From: Filimonas zeae
GTDB lineage: Bacteria; Bacteroidota; Bacteroidia; Chitinophagales; Chitinophagaceae
Reading direction: 5' to 3'
NCBI RefSeq assembly: GCF_014641615.1
Contig: NZ_BMIB01000001.1
Location: 1,550,769-1,614,768, forward strand
DNA: 64,000 bases
Below are positions 43,418 to 52,889 of this stretch, one piece after another. The notes beneath the pieces are model-generated. The model saw only the letters and a program-made list of their open reading frames with translations, did not search any database and was not told the origin of the DNA. Each line of letters opens with the position of its first letter. The first letter of the stretch is position 1. The position numbers and the translations under genes are program-made.

Positions 43418-44875
43418 ATGAAAAAAGTTTGTTTATATATAACGCTGGGTCTGGCCATGGGATCGGCCGGATGTAATAAATTCCTGGATAAAGACCCCGA
43501 TGTACGTGCGCAACTGAATTCACCTGAAAAAGTAGCGCAGCTGATTGCAACGGCCTATCCTAATATGAACCACTGGACGTTTACCGAAGCTGCTTCTGAC
43601 AATGCTTCAGACAGAACGGCTGGTTCTACAGAATTTGAGTCGCAGGATGCTTATATGTTCCGTGATGTAATCCGTGCCAACCAGCAAGATTCTCCGGAAG
43701 GCTACTGGGGCGCTTGTTACCAGGCTGTTGCAGCTGCTAACGAGGCTTTAAGTGCTATAGCCAAAGCACCAAACCAGGCAGCTTACAGTGCACAAAAAGG
43801 AGAGGCGCTGGTAGCCAGAGCTTATTCGCACTTTATGCTGGTAAACCTGTTTTCTAAGTTTTATAATGCTACTACTGCCAAAAACGATCCCGGTATTCCT
43901 TATGTAACAGAGCCTGAGAATGTGGTAGTAAAGCAATACGAACGGAAAACGGTACAGTATGTATATGATATGATTAAGAAAGACCTTACAGAGGGCTTAC
44001 CGCTGATTAAGGATGAAAAGTACTCTGTACCTTCTTACCATTTTACCAGAGCAGCAGCGCATGCCTTTGCAGCCCGGTATTACCTGTATATTAAACAATA
44101 CGATTCTGTATTAACACATACCGCACAGGTATTTTCGGACGCTGATGTAGCTACCCGCCTGCGTAAGTGGAATACAAGCTATCAGAACATGACGCGTCTG
44201 GAGCTGATGTCTACTTATCAGAAAGCTACTGAACCAGCCAATCTGCTGCTGGCAGAAACTGTGTCGCTCTACGCCCGTTACGTTGGTAGCAGCCGCTACG
44301 CCTTCAGCCCTGCAAACCGTCCTTTAATAGTAAGGGTTCCGGCCATTTACTCCGATACCTCTAAAGCTGAATATGCATTTAACTTTCAGGTATACGGCAG
44401 TGAATATGTAAATGTTATACCTAAGGTAAACGAGTATTTTGTTCGCGCGTCTGTAAACGCGGAAATTGGCTGGCCTTACGTTATGACGCCGCTGTTTACT
44501 ATGGAAGAGGCGTTGTTTAACCGTGTAGAAGCAATGATTGCGAAGGGGAATTCTAACGGTGCGGTAGGTTTGCTGAATGCCTGGTTAAGTACACGTATCA
44601 GCGGTTATAATCCGGTAAAATATACGCTTACTGCCCAAAAGGCTACCGATTATTACGGCAAGGACGTGGCAAGCTCTCTGAAAGACCTTACGCTGGCTTA
44701 CAAAAGAGCAGAGTTTTTACACGAGGGAATGCGTTGGTTTGATATTATCAGAAACGATCTGGCTGTAACACATACCACTAATAACGGGCAAACTTACAGA
44801 CTGGATGCAAACCACAGATATTTTCAGATACCACAGTCTGCTGTGTTGTCAGGAGTTGAGCTAAACCCACGTTAA
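43418..44875 (+). CDS. SusD/RagB-family nutrient-binding lipoprotein
   Basis: 485 aa from ATG 43418 (a TTG at 43394 also opens the frame). Lipobox GSAGC, then NKFLDKDPD, the usual SusD start. TPR-like helices (LVARAYSHFMLVNLFSKFY, IPYVTEPEN, YDMIKKDLTEGLPLI) and a C-terminal RAEFLHEGMRWFDIIR motif followed by NPR at the end are family hallmarks. It caps the SusC barrel at the cell surface and binds substrate. Located 31 bp after susC. Confidence 0.95.
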   Translation: MKKVCLYITLGLAMGSAGCNKFLDKDPDVRAQLNSPEKVAQLIATAYPNMNHWTFTEAASDNASDRTAGSTEFESQDAYMFRDVIRANQQDSPEGYWGACYQAVAAANEALSAIAKAPNQAAYSAQKGEALVARAYSHFMLVNLFSKFYNATTAKNDPGIPYVTEPENVVVKQYERKTVQYVYDMIKKDLTEGLPLIKDEKYSVPSYHFTRAAAHAFAARYYLYIKQYDSVLTHTAQVFSDADVATRLRKWNTSYQNMTRLELMSTYQKATEPANLLLAETVSLYARYVGSSRYAFSPANRPLIVRVPAIYSDTSKAEYAFNFQVYGSEYVNVIPKVNEYFVRASVNAEIGWPYVMTPLFTMEEALFNRVEAMIAKGNSNGAVGLLNAWLSTRISGYNPVKYTLTAQKATDYYGKDVASSLKDLTLAYKRAEFLHEGMRWFDIIRNDLAVTHTTNNGQTYRLDANHRYFQIPQSAVLSGVELNPR

Positions 44876-44909
44876 TAACCCCCATTTATTAAGTATTACA
44901 AGTTTTCTT

Positions 44910-45824
44910 ATGAAAATAGTTAAAATATCACTGCTTATACTTTCTCTGGGAGTAATGGCTTCCTGCAAAAAAGAAAAGCTGGACCCGGTAGGGGATATTC
45001 CAGGGCTGGGTGGCGATACCTGGGAGCCTACCGTTGTTGACAAATGGCTGCTTGACAGTCTTACCAATCCTTTCAATATTTCTGTGAAATATAAGTGGGA
45101 CCCGCATGAAGTATCGGACCAGTATATTCTGAGAGATTTTGTGCCGCCCAGAGAAGAGGTGGTAATTTCTCTGATGAGTTCTGTAAAAAAGGTTTGGGCT
45201 GATAACTATATTGCTGAAAGAGATACCGTGTTTTTTAATCGTTATTCTCCCAAGTTTTTTGCATTGTTTGGCAGTGCTATTTATAACCCTGCTAACGGCA
45301 CCAAGGTGCTGGGTATAGCAGAAGGGGGTAAAAAAATTAACCTGCTGGAAATAAATACCTTTAAAACCAGTAAGGATGCAGGTTACAAGCCTTCTGATTC
45401 TACACAGGCAAAAATGGCTTTTCATACTGTACACCACGAGGCTGCACACATTCTGCACCAGACTGTACTTTATACGCCGGAGTATAAGCGTATAAACGTT
45501 GGTATGTATACTACTAACTGGGTTAACTATACCGATGCTGAAGCTAACAGAGATGGTTTTGCTACAGCTTACTCTATGCAGGATCCCAACGAAGATTTTG
45601 TGGAAATGATTTCTATAATGCTTACCGAGGGTAAAGAAGGTTTTGACAGACTGGTAGATAATATTAAGGATACCAGCACACGCGGTACTATTCCTGCGCT
45701 GGCAAAATCAAGATTAAGGCAGAAAGAGGCTATTGTGGTAAGCTATTTTAAAACTGTTTGGAACATAGACTTTTACAGACTGCAGGAAAGGGTGAGAAAA
45801 TCGGTTGAGTACTATATTTATTAA
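44910..45824 (+). CDS. putative zinc metallopeptidase lipoprotein of a SusCD locus
   Basis: 304 aa. Lipobox MASC followed by KKEK. The motif HHEAAHILHQ (about residues 172-181) is a HExxH-like zinc site, with a downstream acidic FVEMI as possible third ligand. It matches the putative zinc-binding metallopeptidase group (Mx1-like) repeatedly found beside susCD pairs in Bacteroidota. A surface protease here suggests that the locus degrades protein or glycoprotein and imports the peptides. Located 34 bp after susD. Confidence 0.82.
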   Translation: MKIVKISLLILSLGVMASCKKEKLDPVGDIPGLGGDTWEPTVVDKWLLDSLTNPFNISVKYKWDPHEVSDQYILRDFVPPREEVVISLMSSVKKVWADNYIAERDTVFFNRYSPKFFALFGSAIYNPANGTKVLGIAEGGKKINLLEINTFKTSKDAGYKPSDSTQAKMAFHTVHHEAAHILHQTVLYTPEYKRINVGMYTTNWVNYTDAEANRDGFATAYSMQDPNEDFVEMISIMLTEGKEGFDRLVDNIKDTSTRGTIPALAKSRLRQKEAIVVSYFKTVWNIDFYRLQERVRKSVEYYIY

Positions 45825-45852
45825 CGAGCAACCTTGTAAAAAGTATTTGATT

Positions 45853-47187
45853 ATGAAAATGAAATTTGCATATATATGCTTACTGGCTTTGGTTGTGGCC
45901 AGCTGTAGCAAAAAAAACGACCGTGCATTTGATACAACTCCGGAAGAGCGTATTAATGAACTGATTGACAAATATCAGACGCAACTGGCAGGTGGAACTA
46001 ATGGTTGGAAAGCCTTACTTACCAGCCCGGATGGAACTGTATACAGCTTCTTTTTTAAGTTCAACGATAAAAACAGGGTGGTATCTTACTCTGATTTTAA
46101 AGGTGAGTTTGGTGTAGCCAAAGAAAGCAGCTACCGCTTGAAAGCTTTACAGCAGATCAGCTTATTATTCGATACCTATACCTATCTGCACGTATTGGCT
46201 GATCCTGATCCGAATGTAGCAGGTGGTGGACTGGGTACCGGATATAATGTAGATTTTGAGTTTTATTTTGATAATGCTACTGCAGATACCATTAACCTGG
46301 TTGGCAGAAAGCATGCTTCTAAAATGCGTTTAGTACGCGCCAGCCAGGCAGAAGCTACCAGTTATTCAAGCGGCGGCCTGCAGAAGGCGATGGCGCTGAG
46401 TGATAATTATGGTAAGATATTACAGTACTGGAAAGTATTTACCGCGGGAAGTACTCCTTTTCAGATGTCACTGGATACTGCGCAACGTTTTGTAACCTTG
46501 TTTTTTACAAACGGAGGTAATACTTACAGAGATAGCTCACGGTATTATTTCAATGGTACTGGTATGGTATTGCTGAAGCCTATTCCAACCCCACTCGGCA
46601 GAATTACCGGGTTTACTGATATTACCTGGGATGCCGCTAACAAATCATTCAGCATGAAGCTGGGTAACGTTACCGTAACAATGGCTGGTGCAAATCTTCC
46701 TGTTGCTATTGAAAGAAACTCAGCTTTTAACTTCCGTGTTACCGCCGGAGAGGCAGGTACTTACTGGTATAATACCGGCGGTATCAGAATAAACGGCGTT
46801 AATAATGCTTACAGAACAGATACGCTTACTTTTAACGATAGTACAGGCACCTATAGAAACTATTATCTGTTTTATCAGCCAGGTACATTAAGTGGTACTG
46901 TTGATGGTTTCGCCCCTATATTTTTGAATCAGGCGCAAACAGCAGTTAGCCTGATGTATGGTTCTAATTGCATTGTAGATCATAGTTCTCCTGACGGCCG
47001 TATGATATTGACTGAGCATGCCACCCCACTGGGAGATTTTCCATTTCCTGCAACGGGCGGGGCTGATTTATGGCGGAAGTGGATGTACAATTCCGCCGGT
47101 GTATTTCTGGTGAGGATTGACGACGAAACTTACGACATGGTAAGCGCTTCCGATGCTACTTCCTGGATGAGATGGTATTTATGGTAA
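45853..47187 (+). CDS. DUF4302-type lipoprotein
   Basis: 444 aa from ATG 45853. Lipobox VASC then SKKNDR. N-terminal TPEERINELIDKYQTQLAGGTNGWKALLTSPDG and FFKFNDKNRVVSYSDF are typical of DUF4302 proteins, which occur with SusCD and the zinc metallopeptidase above. Probably surface-exposed and substrate-binding; no enzymatic motif seen. Starts 28 bp after the peptidase gene, so part of the same operon. Confidence 0.78.
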   Translation: MKMKFAYICLLALVVASCSKKNDRAFDTTPEERINELIDKYQTQLAGGTNGWKALLTSPDGTVYSFFFKFNDKNRVVSYSDFKGEFGVAKESSYRLKALQQISLLFDTYTYLHVLADPDPNVAGGGLGTGYNVDFEFYFDNATADTINLVGRKHASKMRLVRASQAEATSYSSGGLQKAMALSDNYGKILQYWKVFTAGSTPFQMSLDTAQRFVTLFFTNGGNTYRDSSRYYFNGTGMVLLKPIPTPLGRITGFTDITWDAANKSFSMKLGNVTVTMAGANLPVAIERNSAFNFRVTAGEAGTYWYNTGGIRINGVNNAYRTDTLTFNDSTGTYRNYYLFYQPGTLSGTVDGFAPIFLNQAQTAVSLMYGSNCIVDHSSPDGRMILTEHATPLGDFPFPATGGADLWRKWMYNSAGVFLVRIDDETYDMVSASDATSWMRWYLW

Positions 47188-47234
47188 TAAACAGGCAAGT
47201 AATCTTTTAATCATAACTATAAAAAACAGAAATC

Positions 47235-47765
47235 ATGAAAAGAATTTTATTAGGCGCTTTAAGCCTGGTGCTGGTTGCAGGGTTAATGACTACCACTTCC
47301 TGTAAAAAAGGCGATCAGGGTCCTCAAGGTGACTCTGCTATGGCAAACGTTATTTATTCAGATTGGCTTAGTGCTGATATCAGCCAATGGGGTACCCCAA
47401 GTGCAACTGATACACTGCGTTGGTTGACCGTTTTTGAATCTAAACAAATCACTGCTGACATTATCAACAAGGGTGAAGTTCATGTGTATTTCAACTTAGG
47501 TACTGCAGCTGAGCCGTATGTGTTCCCATTGCCGTACGCTACGGGTGCTACTTATATCCGCCCTGCTCTGTTTGTTGGCGGTATTGAGGTATGGGCTAAT
47601 ACTTTATCTGCTATTACTGGTCAGAATGGTGCTGGCATAGGTACCTATCGCTATGTTATCATCCCTGGTGGTGTAAAAGCAAGTGCACGTACTGAAGGTG
47701 GCTCTTCTCCTGTAGACTTTAACGACTACAATGCCGTTAAAGCATACTATAACATCAAAGACTAA
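47235..47765 (+). CDS. small lipoprotein with collagen-like spacer
   Basis: 176 aa. Lipobox TTSC, then KKGDQGPQGDSAM, a short Gly-x-x collagen-like spacer often placed just after the lipid anchor in Bacteroidota. The rest is a beta-rich domain (VIYSDWLSADISQWG, RYVIIPGGVKASAR). Codon use is strongly biased toward GGT/GCT/CTG codons, suggesting high expression. Last gene of the SusCD operon; terminator follows. Function unknown. Confidence 0.7.
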   Translation: MKRILLGALSLVLVAGLMTTTSCKKGDQGPQGDSAMANVIYSDWLSADISQWGTPSATDTLRWLTVFESKQITADIINKGEVHVYFNLGTAAEPYVFPLPYATGATYIRPALFVGGIEVWANTLSAITGQNGAGIGTYRYVIIPGGVKASARTEGGSSPVDFNDYNAVKAYYNIKD

Positions 47766-47795
47766 GCAATCGCTGTTTTCTTGTACATAGGTGTT

Positions 47796-47834
47796 GGGCT
47801 GGTAAAACGTAAGTTTTCACCAGCCCTTTTTTTA
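47796..47834 (+). terminator. terminator of the SusCD operon
   Basis: Long stem GGGCTGGTAAAAC / GTTTTCACCAGCCC with one bulged base and a GTAA-type loop, then a run of T. The convergent cardiolipin synthase stop lies at its 3' edge. Confidence 0.88.
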
Positions 47835-49292
47835 TAATATGGCGGATATGAGTCTGCAAAACGATTCGCCCATTTTCTTCATACGGCTTCTTTCCTCCCA
47901 TTCCGGCAGAGTAATCTCCACACTATCTGCAATATCCCTTTCAAATGCCTCTCTTAATTGCTGGTGTACTTTTTCATCATACACAGTGGCATTCAATTCA
48001 AAGTTCAGATCAAAGCTGCGGATGTCCATATTGGCCGATCCTACTATAGACAGGCAATGGTCTGCTACCATGGTTTTGGCGTGTACAAAGCCTTTCTGGT
48101 ACAGGTAAATTTTTACGCCAGCTTCCAGCAACTCGCTATAATAGCTTTGCGAGGCGGCATTTACCAGTCTGGAATCTGATTGGTCAGGTACCAGCAGGCG
48201 AACATCTACTTTGCCCAGGGCGGCTGTTTTAAGCGCTGTAAGCAGACTTTCGTTGGGTATAAAGTAGGGGGTGGTAATATACACATAGTCTCGCGCCAGC
48301 GTTATAGCCGCAAAATAACTCATCATAATACTGGCCCTGTCGCTATCCGGGCCGCTGTGAATTAATTGTACCAACTGGTTATTATGTACATGTGGTACAT
48401 CCGGAAAGTAATCTTGTGTAACAGGTAGTTCCGCATCTGCGCAAAAATTCCAGTTAATAAAAAACAGATACTGCAACTGTTTAACGGCTTCGCCGGAAAT
48501 TTTCAAATGCGTATCGCGCCAATATAATTTGTTGGTTTTTATGCTATTGTCATATCTGTCTGAGATATTGATTCCCCCTGTAAAAGCTACTTTGCCGTCT
48601 ACAATTATAATTTTACGATGGTCGCGATAGTTGTGCCTGTTAGATACAATAGGGAACCAGATGCGATAAAACGGAAGAATTTCAATACCACTTTTCCGTA
48701 ATTCGCGTAAAGTGCTGAATCCCAGATCAGTGCCAAAGTCATCGTAAATTATTCTGATGCTGACTCCTTCTTTCGATTTTTTGAGCAAAATATCCTTCAG
48801 TCTTTTGGCTATCAATCCTTTATCAAAAATATAGTACTCCATGTGGATATGGTGCCTGGCCTGCTCAATGGCTTCAAACATGGCAGTAAATTTTTCCTCC
48901 CCATTCAGCAGCAGATCTACTTCGTTATTAATAGAAAGCGGAAGGCCGGTATCTTTTAATACCAGGCGTATCAACTGTTCACTGCCCTGGAGCTGCTCTG
49001 CATGGTTTCTTATCAGGTGTTCGGATAGTTTAGCCAGATAATTGGTATACCGTTCAAAAGAGGCCTGGTCGCGGGTAAATTTTCGCTTGTACAGCTTTTT
49101 CTTGCGGTAGTTTTCGCCAAAAACATAGTAGATGAGGATGCCCACAATGGGAAGCGCAAAGAACAAAAGCAAGTAAGCCAGTGTTTTAGAGGGCGATCTG
49201 TTCTGAAAAATGATCATGAGGGCAAAGGGAATACTAACCACGTACGCAACTTCTAATCCTATGCTAACTATCTCGTTTATACCTAGTAACAT
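47832..49292 (-). CDS. cls: cardiolipin synthase (phospholipase D family)
   Basis: 486 aa. Two N-terminal transmembrane helices (about 8-28 and 36-56), then two phospholipase-D active sites: HNYRDHRKIIIVDGKVAFTGG (about residue 217) and HAKTMVADHCLSIVGSANMD (about 400), both HxKx4D-like. Makes cardiolipin from two phosphatidylglycerols in the inner membrane. C-terminus carries the usual post-HKD region ERDIADSVEI. Length is normal for bacterial Cls. Confidence 0.93.
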   Translation of the reverse strand: MLLGINEIVSIGLEVAYVVSIPFALMIIFQNRSPSKTLAYLLLFFALPIVGILIYYVFGENYRKKKLYKRKFTRDQASFERYTNYLAKLSEHLIRNHAEQLQGSEQLIRLVLKDTGLPLSINNEVDLLLNGEEKFTAMFEAIEQARHHIHMEYYIFDKGLIAKRLKDILLKKSKEGVSIRIIYDDFGTDLGFSTLRELRKSGIEILPFYRIWFPIVSNRHNYRDHRKIIIVDGKVAFTGGINISDRYDNSIKTNKLYWRDTHLKISGEAVKQLQYLFFINWNFCADAELPVTQDYFPDVPHVHNNQLVQLIHSGPDSDRASIMMSYFAAITLARDYVYITTPYFIPNESLLTALKTAALGKVDVRLLVPDQSDSRLVNAASQSYYSELLEAGVKIYLYQKGFVHAKTMVADHCLSIVGSANMDIRSFDLNFELNATVYDEKVHQQLREAFERDIADSVEITLPEWEERSRMKKMGESFCRLISAIL

Positions 49293-49446
49293 GTGGCCGT
49301 TTTTATTGTATTTAACTTAAAAATAGGGGAAAGGTTGCCAGGGCATGATTTTTTACGGCGTAATTTGTATTCTAATGAATAATTAAGCCTGCCGGTATAC
49401 CAAACAGGAGTATCTGGTAGTTTATATTGCGGGCTAAATACAACAA

Positions 49447-50268
49447 ATGGCTGAGTATATTGAGATTGCCCTGAAGGGAATGGATGAGGTAATTAAGAAG
49501 GAAACGATGATAGCACTATTATCGGAAATGGGCAGCAATGGCTTTGAAGAAGAGGGCGATGAACTGAAAGCATACGTAGAGAAGGATACATTTGATGCAG
49601 CATGGTTTAAAACGGTTGCAGAAGAAAATGGTGTTAGTTATTCATTATCAGAGATTCAGGACCAAAACTGGAACAGTATATGGGAATCGCAGTTTGAGCC
49701 TGTAGTAGTGGATGAATTTGCAGCCATCAGGGCTTCCTTTCATGCGCCTATTACTTCGGTAAAGTATGAAATAGTAATTACACCTAAAATGAGTTTTGGT
49801 ACCGGCCACCATGCTACTACCTATATGATGATGCAGGAGATGGCTAAACTGGACTTTACCAACAAAGAAGTTTTTGATTTTGGCACTGGTACAGGCATAT
49901 TAGCAGTGCTTGCAGAGAAGATGGGAGCCAGGGAATTATTAGGGATAGACAACGACGACTGGAGCATTGAAAATGCGAAAGAAAATCTGGCCGCGAATGG
50001 ATGTACAAAAATTGAAATTGAAAAAAAGGATCATCCGGCAACCGAAAAATTATTTGATATAATATTAGCTAACATCAACAAACACATATTGTTAGCGTAT
50101 ATGAAGGATTTAGCGGTTCAGTTAAAAAAGGGTGGAATTATTCTATTGAGTGGCTTGCTGGAAGAGGACGAAACAGACATAAAAGAGGCGATTGTTAAAG
50201 CAGGTATAACCCATATGGAAACAGTAAAAAGGGAGAAGTGGATTTGCATGCGTGCAGGTAGTAACTAG
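49447..50268 (+). CDS. prmA: ribosomal protein L11 methyltransferase
   Basis: 273 aa. N-terminal substrate-recognition domain and C-terminal SAM methyltransferase: motif I VFDFGTGTGILAVLAEK, GTGHHATTYMM upstream of it, DNDDWSIENAKENL, and DIILANINKHILL (the N-P-P-Y-like catalytic NIN). Trimethylates L11. Typical length. Followed by plsY 58 bp downstream. Confidence 0.93.
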   Translation: MAEYIEIALKGMDEVIKKETMIALLSEMGSNGFEEEGDELKAYVEKDTFDAAWFKTVAEENGVSYSLSEIQDQNWNSIWESQFEPVVVDEFAAIRASFHAPITSVKYEIVITPKMSFGTGHHATTYMMMQEMAKLDFTNKEVFDFGTGTGILAVLAEKMGARELLGIDNDDWSIENAKENLAANGCTKIEIEKKDHPATEKLFDIILANINKHILLAYMKDLAVQLKKGGIILLSGLLEEDETDIKEAIVKAGITHMETVKREKWICMRAGSN

Positions 50269-50326
50269 TTTCCCCTATATTTGTCGTCCGACCCTGGGTA
50301 TTTTTTCATACAACCGTAAAAAACCA

Positions 50327-50998
50327 ATGAAAGAATTGTTATTAATAGCTATTGCCTATCTCATTGGCTCTATACCTACCTCTGTTTGGGTAAGTAAGCG
50401 CTTTTTTGGGATAGACATCAGAGAGTATGGCAGCGGTAATGCCGGGGCAACAAACACTTATCGTGTGCTCGGTTCTAAATGGGGCACCTTTGTAATGATT
50501 GTTGACATGCTGAAAGGGGTAGCTGCTACTTCATTATATATCTTACTTCCTAAATACGCAGGGGTAGATCACGAACTGGCCCGTACCAATTTTATGCTGG
50601 GGCTGGGGTTGGCTTCTGTTCTGGGCCATATATTTCCAATATGGGCAAATTTTAAAGGTGGTAAAGGGGTAGCAACGCTGTTTGGTATGGCTGTGGCTAT
50701 ACAACCAGTAGTGGCCCTTTGCTGTACCGGCGTTTTTCTGCTGGTTTTGTTTCTTACGCGTTTTGTTTCGTTAAGTTCTATTCTGGCAAGTGTATCATTT
50801 GCTGTTTTTATACTCTTTATCTTCAATGAAAAAGAAACCTGGTACCGAGTTTTTGCGGTAGCCGTGGCTTTGATGGTTATTTTAACCCATCAGAAGAATA
50901 TTAACCGCATATTGAAGGGAACGGAGAGTAAGGTGCCCATTCTTAAACACAGAGACAGGCGTAAGCAGCGAAAAAAACAATTTGAAGATTTTGAATAA
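50327..50998 (+). CDS. plsY: acyl-phosphate glycerol-3-phosphate acyltransferase
   Basis: 223 aa from ATG 50327; the longer frame overlaps prmA and is rejected. Inner-membrane enzyme with about seven helices. Conserved loops are present: SGNAGATNTYRVLG (motif 1), FKGGKGVAT (motif 2) and a C-terminal loop ending HQKNINRILKGTESK. It makes 1-acyl-glycerol-3-phosphate, the first step of phospholipid synthesis. A -7-like TATATTTG at 50276-50283 suggests its own promoter. Confidence 0.93.
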   Translation: MKELLLIAIAYLIGSIPTSVWVSKRFFGIDIREYGSGNAGATNTYRVLGSKWGTFVMIVDMLKGVAATSLYILLPKYAGVDHELARTNFMLGLGLASVLGHIFPIWANFKGGKGVATLFGMAVAIQPVVALCCTGVFLLVLFLTRFVSLSSILASVSFAVFILFIFNEKETWYRVFAVAVALMVILTHQKNINRILKGTESKVPILKHRDRRKQRKKQFEDFE

Positions 50999-51000
50999 AA

Positions 51001-51034
51001 GAAAGGAGGCAAGTTTTGCTTCCTTTCTTTTTTA
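51001..51034 (+). terminator. terminator of plsY
   Basis: 12-bp stem GAAAGGAGGCAA / TTGCTTCCTTTC (one G-T pair) followed by TTTTTT. Confidence 0.88.
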
Positions 51035-51056
51035 AGCAGTTAACTTCTGGAATGGT

Positions 51057-51788
51057 CTATCTATATGGAAACTCCTTGTAAATTAACTCGTAACCAGGGA
51101 CTGTATATATCTGGAAAAAATTGATAAAGGTTGTGCCTAATCCCAAACGGGTACTGTATTTAAACGCAACATTAGTTACATATTTAAAGAACTTTTCCCG
51201 GTCAAACATAAGTACATAGTCATCAGGGTGATTCATCATATAATTTAATACAGCATTAACTTTATCTCGTGCAGAAAATAATACCAGGCTTTGTTGGCTG
51301 TGTAATGCATCTGCAATTGCTGAATTAAAATTATTTAACTCTCTCCTTCTAACATTATAGATCATTGTTTGTGATCCGTCCAATAGCAAGGGATAAGGCA
51401 TATTGAAAAACTCACATATTTCCCGTTCACCAGATAAATCTGCCTCCGACTCATTGCTAATAAAATAAGGATCAATCTGGCCTGTTGGAAAAGGCGGGGC
51501 AGGTGGATACAGCTTTCTTCCGCCTCCACCTCCCAAATTAATAAAAGAGTTAGCACATTCTGTAAATGCGTTCTCTGCATCTCCCGGAGTATAGCCAGCT
51601 GGAGGATTTTTTAATGTGTTTGTGAACTTTGTGTAACAATCAGCAATACTGGAAGGATCATCTGGTCCACTCATCTGAGTGTTGTTTAAGGTTAGATTTT
51701 CAGGTTTGCTGTCTCTCTTTGTACAGGCCACAATGGCGCCAAAGGCAACTGCTACTGCAATTGCATAGGTTAAGAGTTGTCTCTTCAT
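51057..51788 (-). CDS. orphan lipoprotein of unknown function
   Basis: 243 aa. Signal peptide with lipobox IVAC (Cys22), then TKRDSK. A low-complexity patch LGGGGGRKLYPPAPPFP divides a Cys-containing N-terminal part (DCYTKFTNTLK, FTECANSF) from a helical C-terminal part. I recognise no family. It is more AT-rich than its neighbours, which may mean recent acquisition or rapid evolution. A likely -7 box on the minus strand is TATATTTG (51853-51846). Confidence 0.65.
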   Translation of the reverse strand: MKRQLLTYAIAVAVAFGAIVACTKRDSKPENLTLNNTQMSGPDDPSSIADCYTKFTNTLKNPPAGYTPGDAENAFTECANSFINLGGGGGRKLYPPAPPFPTGQIDPYFISNESEADLSGEREICEFFNMPYPLLLDGSQTMIYNVRRRELNNFNSAIADALHSQQSLVLFSARDKVNAVLNYMMNHPDDYVLMFDREKFFKYVTNVAFKYSTRLGLGTTFINFFQIYTVPGYELIYKEFPYR

Positions 51789-51825
51789 GGTTTTTAGGTT
51801 ATTATAATGAGTAATTCAATTAGTC

Positions 51826-51853
51826 AGCACCGGTGCTTTGCTGTACAAATATA
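51826..51853 (-). promoter_or_regulatory. promoter -7 box and palindrome of the orphan lipoprotein
   Basis: On the minus strand TATATTTG (51853-51846) followed by a perfect 12-base palindrome AGCACCGGTGCT (51826-51837) near the expected start site, about 40 nt upstream of ATG 51788. The palindrome could be an operator. No clear -33 box. Confidence 0.45.
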
Positions 51854-51938
51854 AACGGTTGAACAATGAAAAGGAGGCGAATGTGATGATTGTAGGTAAA
51901 TATGGCCTGACGTACAGTCATTTTTCACCGCCCAACTA

Positions 51939-51969
51939 TTTGGTATAGATATTGAACCAGCTACTTTTG
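51939..51969 (+). promoter_or_regulatory. promoter of the M48 protease gene
   Basis: -33 box TTTG (51939-51942), 19-nt spacer, -7 box TACTTTTG (51962-51969): a full match to the Bacteroidota consensus. ATG is at 51987, so the leader is very short. Confidence 0.82.
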
Positions 51970-51986
51970 CATAAATACATCTATCT

Positions 51987-52793
51987 ATGACCCGCGTTTT
52001 ATTAGTCGCTTCTGCCATAGTTGTTGCCACAGTTTCCTGTAGCCGCAATACTATTACCGGCAGAAACCAGTTGTCTCTTGTATCCGAATCTGATCTGCAG
52101 GCAACTGCACTTACTGAATACAAGCAGTTTTTATCGGAAAATAAAGTGGTAAGCACCGGCAACAGCAAAGATGCTGAAATGGTAAAAAGGGTAGGTAACC
52201 GTATTGCCGCCGCTATTACCCGCTATTATACAGAAAAAGGGATGGCCAGCGCGTTAAGCAGCTATCAGTGGGAATTTAACCTGGTGGATGCCAAAGATGT
52301 AAACGCATGGTGTATGCCTGGCGGTAAGGTGGTAGTTTATACAGGTTTATTGCCGGTTACCCGCGATGAGGCTTCACTGGCAATTGTAATGGGCCACGAA
52401 ATTACCCATGCCGTTGCGGGCCACAGCCGCGAGAGAATGAGCCAGCAGATGGTAGCACAGGGGCTGCAGGGTGTTGGCGGGGTAGCATTGGGCGGCAACC
52501 AGAAGGCGCTCAGCATTTTTAATGCGGTGTATGCACCTACTGCGCAGGTGGGGGTATTGTTGCCCAATTCGCGCAAGCAGGAGTCTGAAGCTGACCACTA
52601 CGGGTTAATTTTTGCAGCTATGGCAGGATATAACCCTGAAGTTGCGGTGGGCTTCTGGCAAAGAATGGCTGCCCAGGGCGGACAGAAAACCTCTGTTCTG
52701 CTGAGCACGCACCCCAGTGATGAGCAGCGGATTGCCGACATTAAAAGGCTGCTGCCAGAGGCTATGAAATACTACACGCCTGTTAAAAACTAA
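51987..52793 (+). CDS. M48-family metalloprotease lipoprotein
   Basis: 268 aa. Lipobox TVSC (Cys18) then SRNTITGRNQLSLVSE, a start shared by BepA/LoiP-type periplasmic M48 proteases. Zinc motif GHEITHAVAGH (HExxH) and third ligand in ESEADHYGL are present. It probably degrades or helps fold outer-membrane proteins in the periplasm. Monocistronic with its own promoter and terminator. Confidence 0.9.
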   Translation: MTRVLLVASAIVVATVSCSRNTITGRNQLSLVSESDLQATALTEYKQFLSENKVVSTGNSKDAEMVKRVGNRIAAAITRYYTEKGMASALSSYQWEFNLVDAKDVNAWCMPGGKVVVYTGLLPVTRDEASLAIVMGHEITHAVAGHSRERMSQQMVAQGLQGVGGVALGGNQKALSIFNAVYAPTAQVGVLLPNSRKQESEADHYGLIFAAMAGYNPEVAVGFWQRMAAQGGQKTSVLLSTHPSDEQRIADIKRLLPEAMKYYTPVKN

Positions 52794-52818
52794 CAAACAT
52801 TTTATAAAAGTGACAGAA

Positions 52819-52844
52819 ACCTGCATTTATGCGGGTTTTTTTTG
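52819..52844 (+). terminator. terminator of the M48 protease gene
   Basis: Stem ACCTGCA / TGCGGGT (7 bp, one G-T pair) with TTTA loop, then eight T. A -7 box for the next gene (TACTTTTG, 52845-52852) starts immediately after. Confidence 0.8.
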
Positions 52845-52889
52845 TACTTTTGCATCCTCTTTTTGTTTACCTTTAAAACTTTTTTGAGG

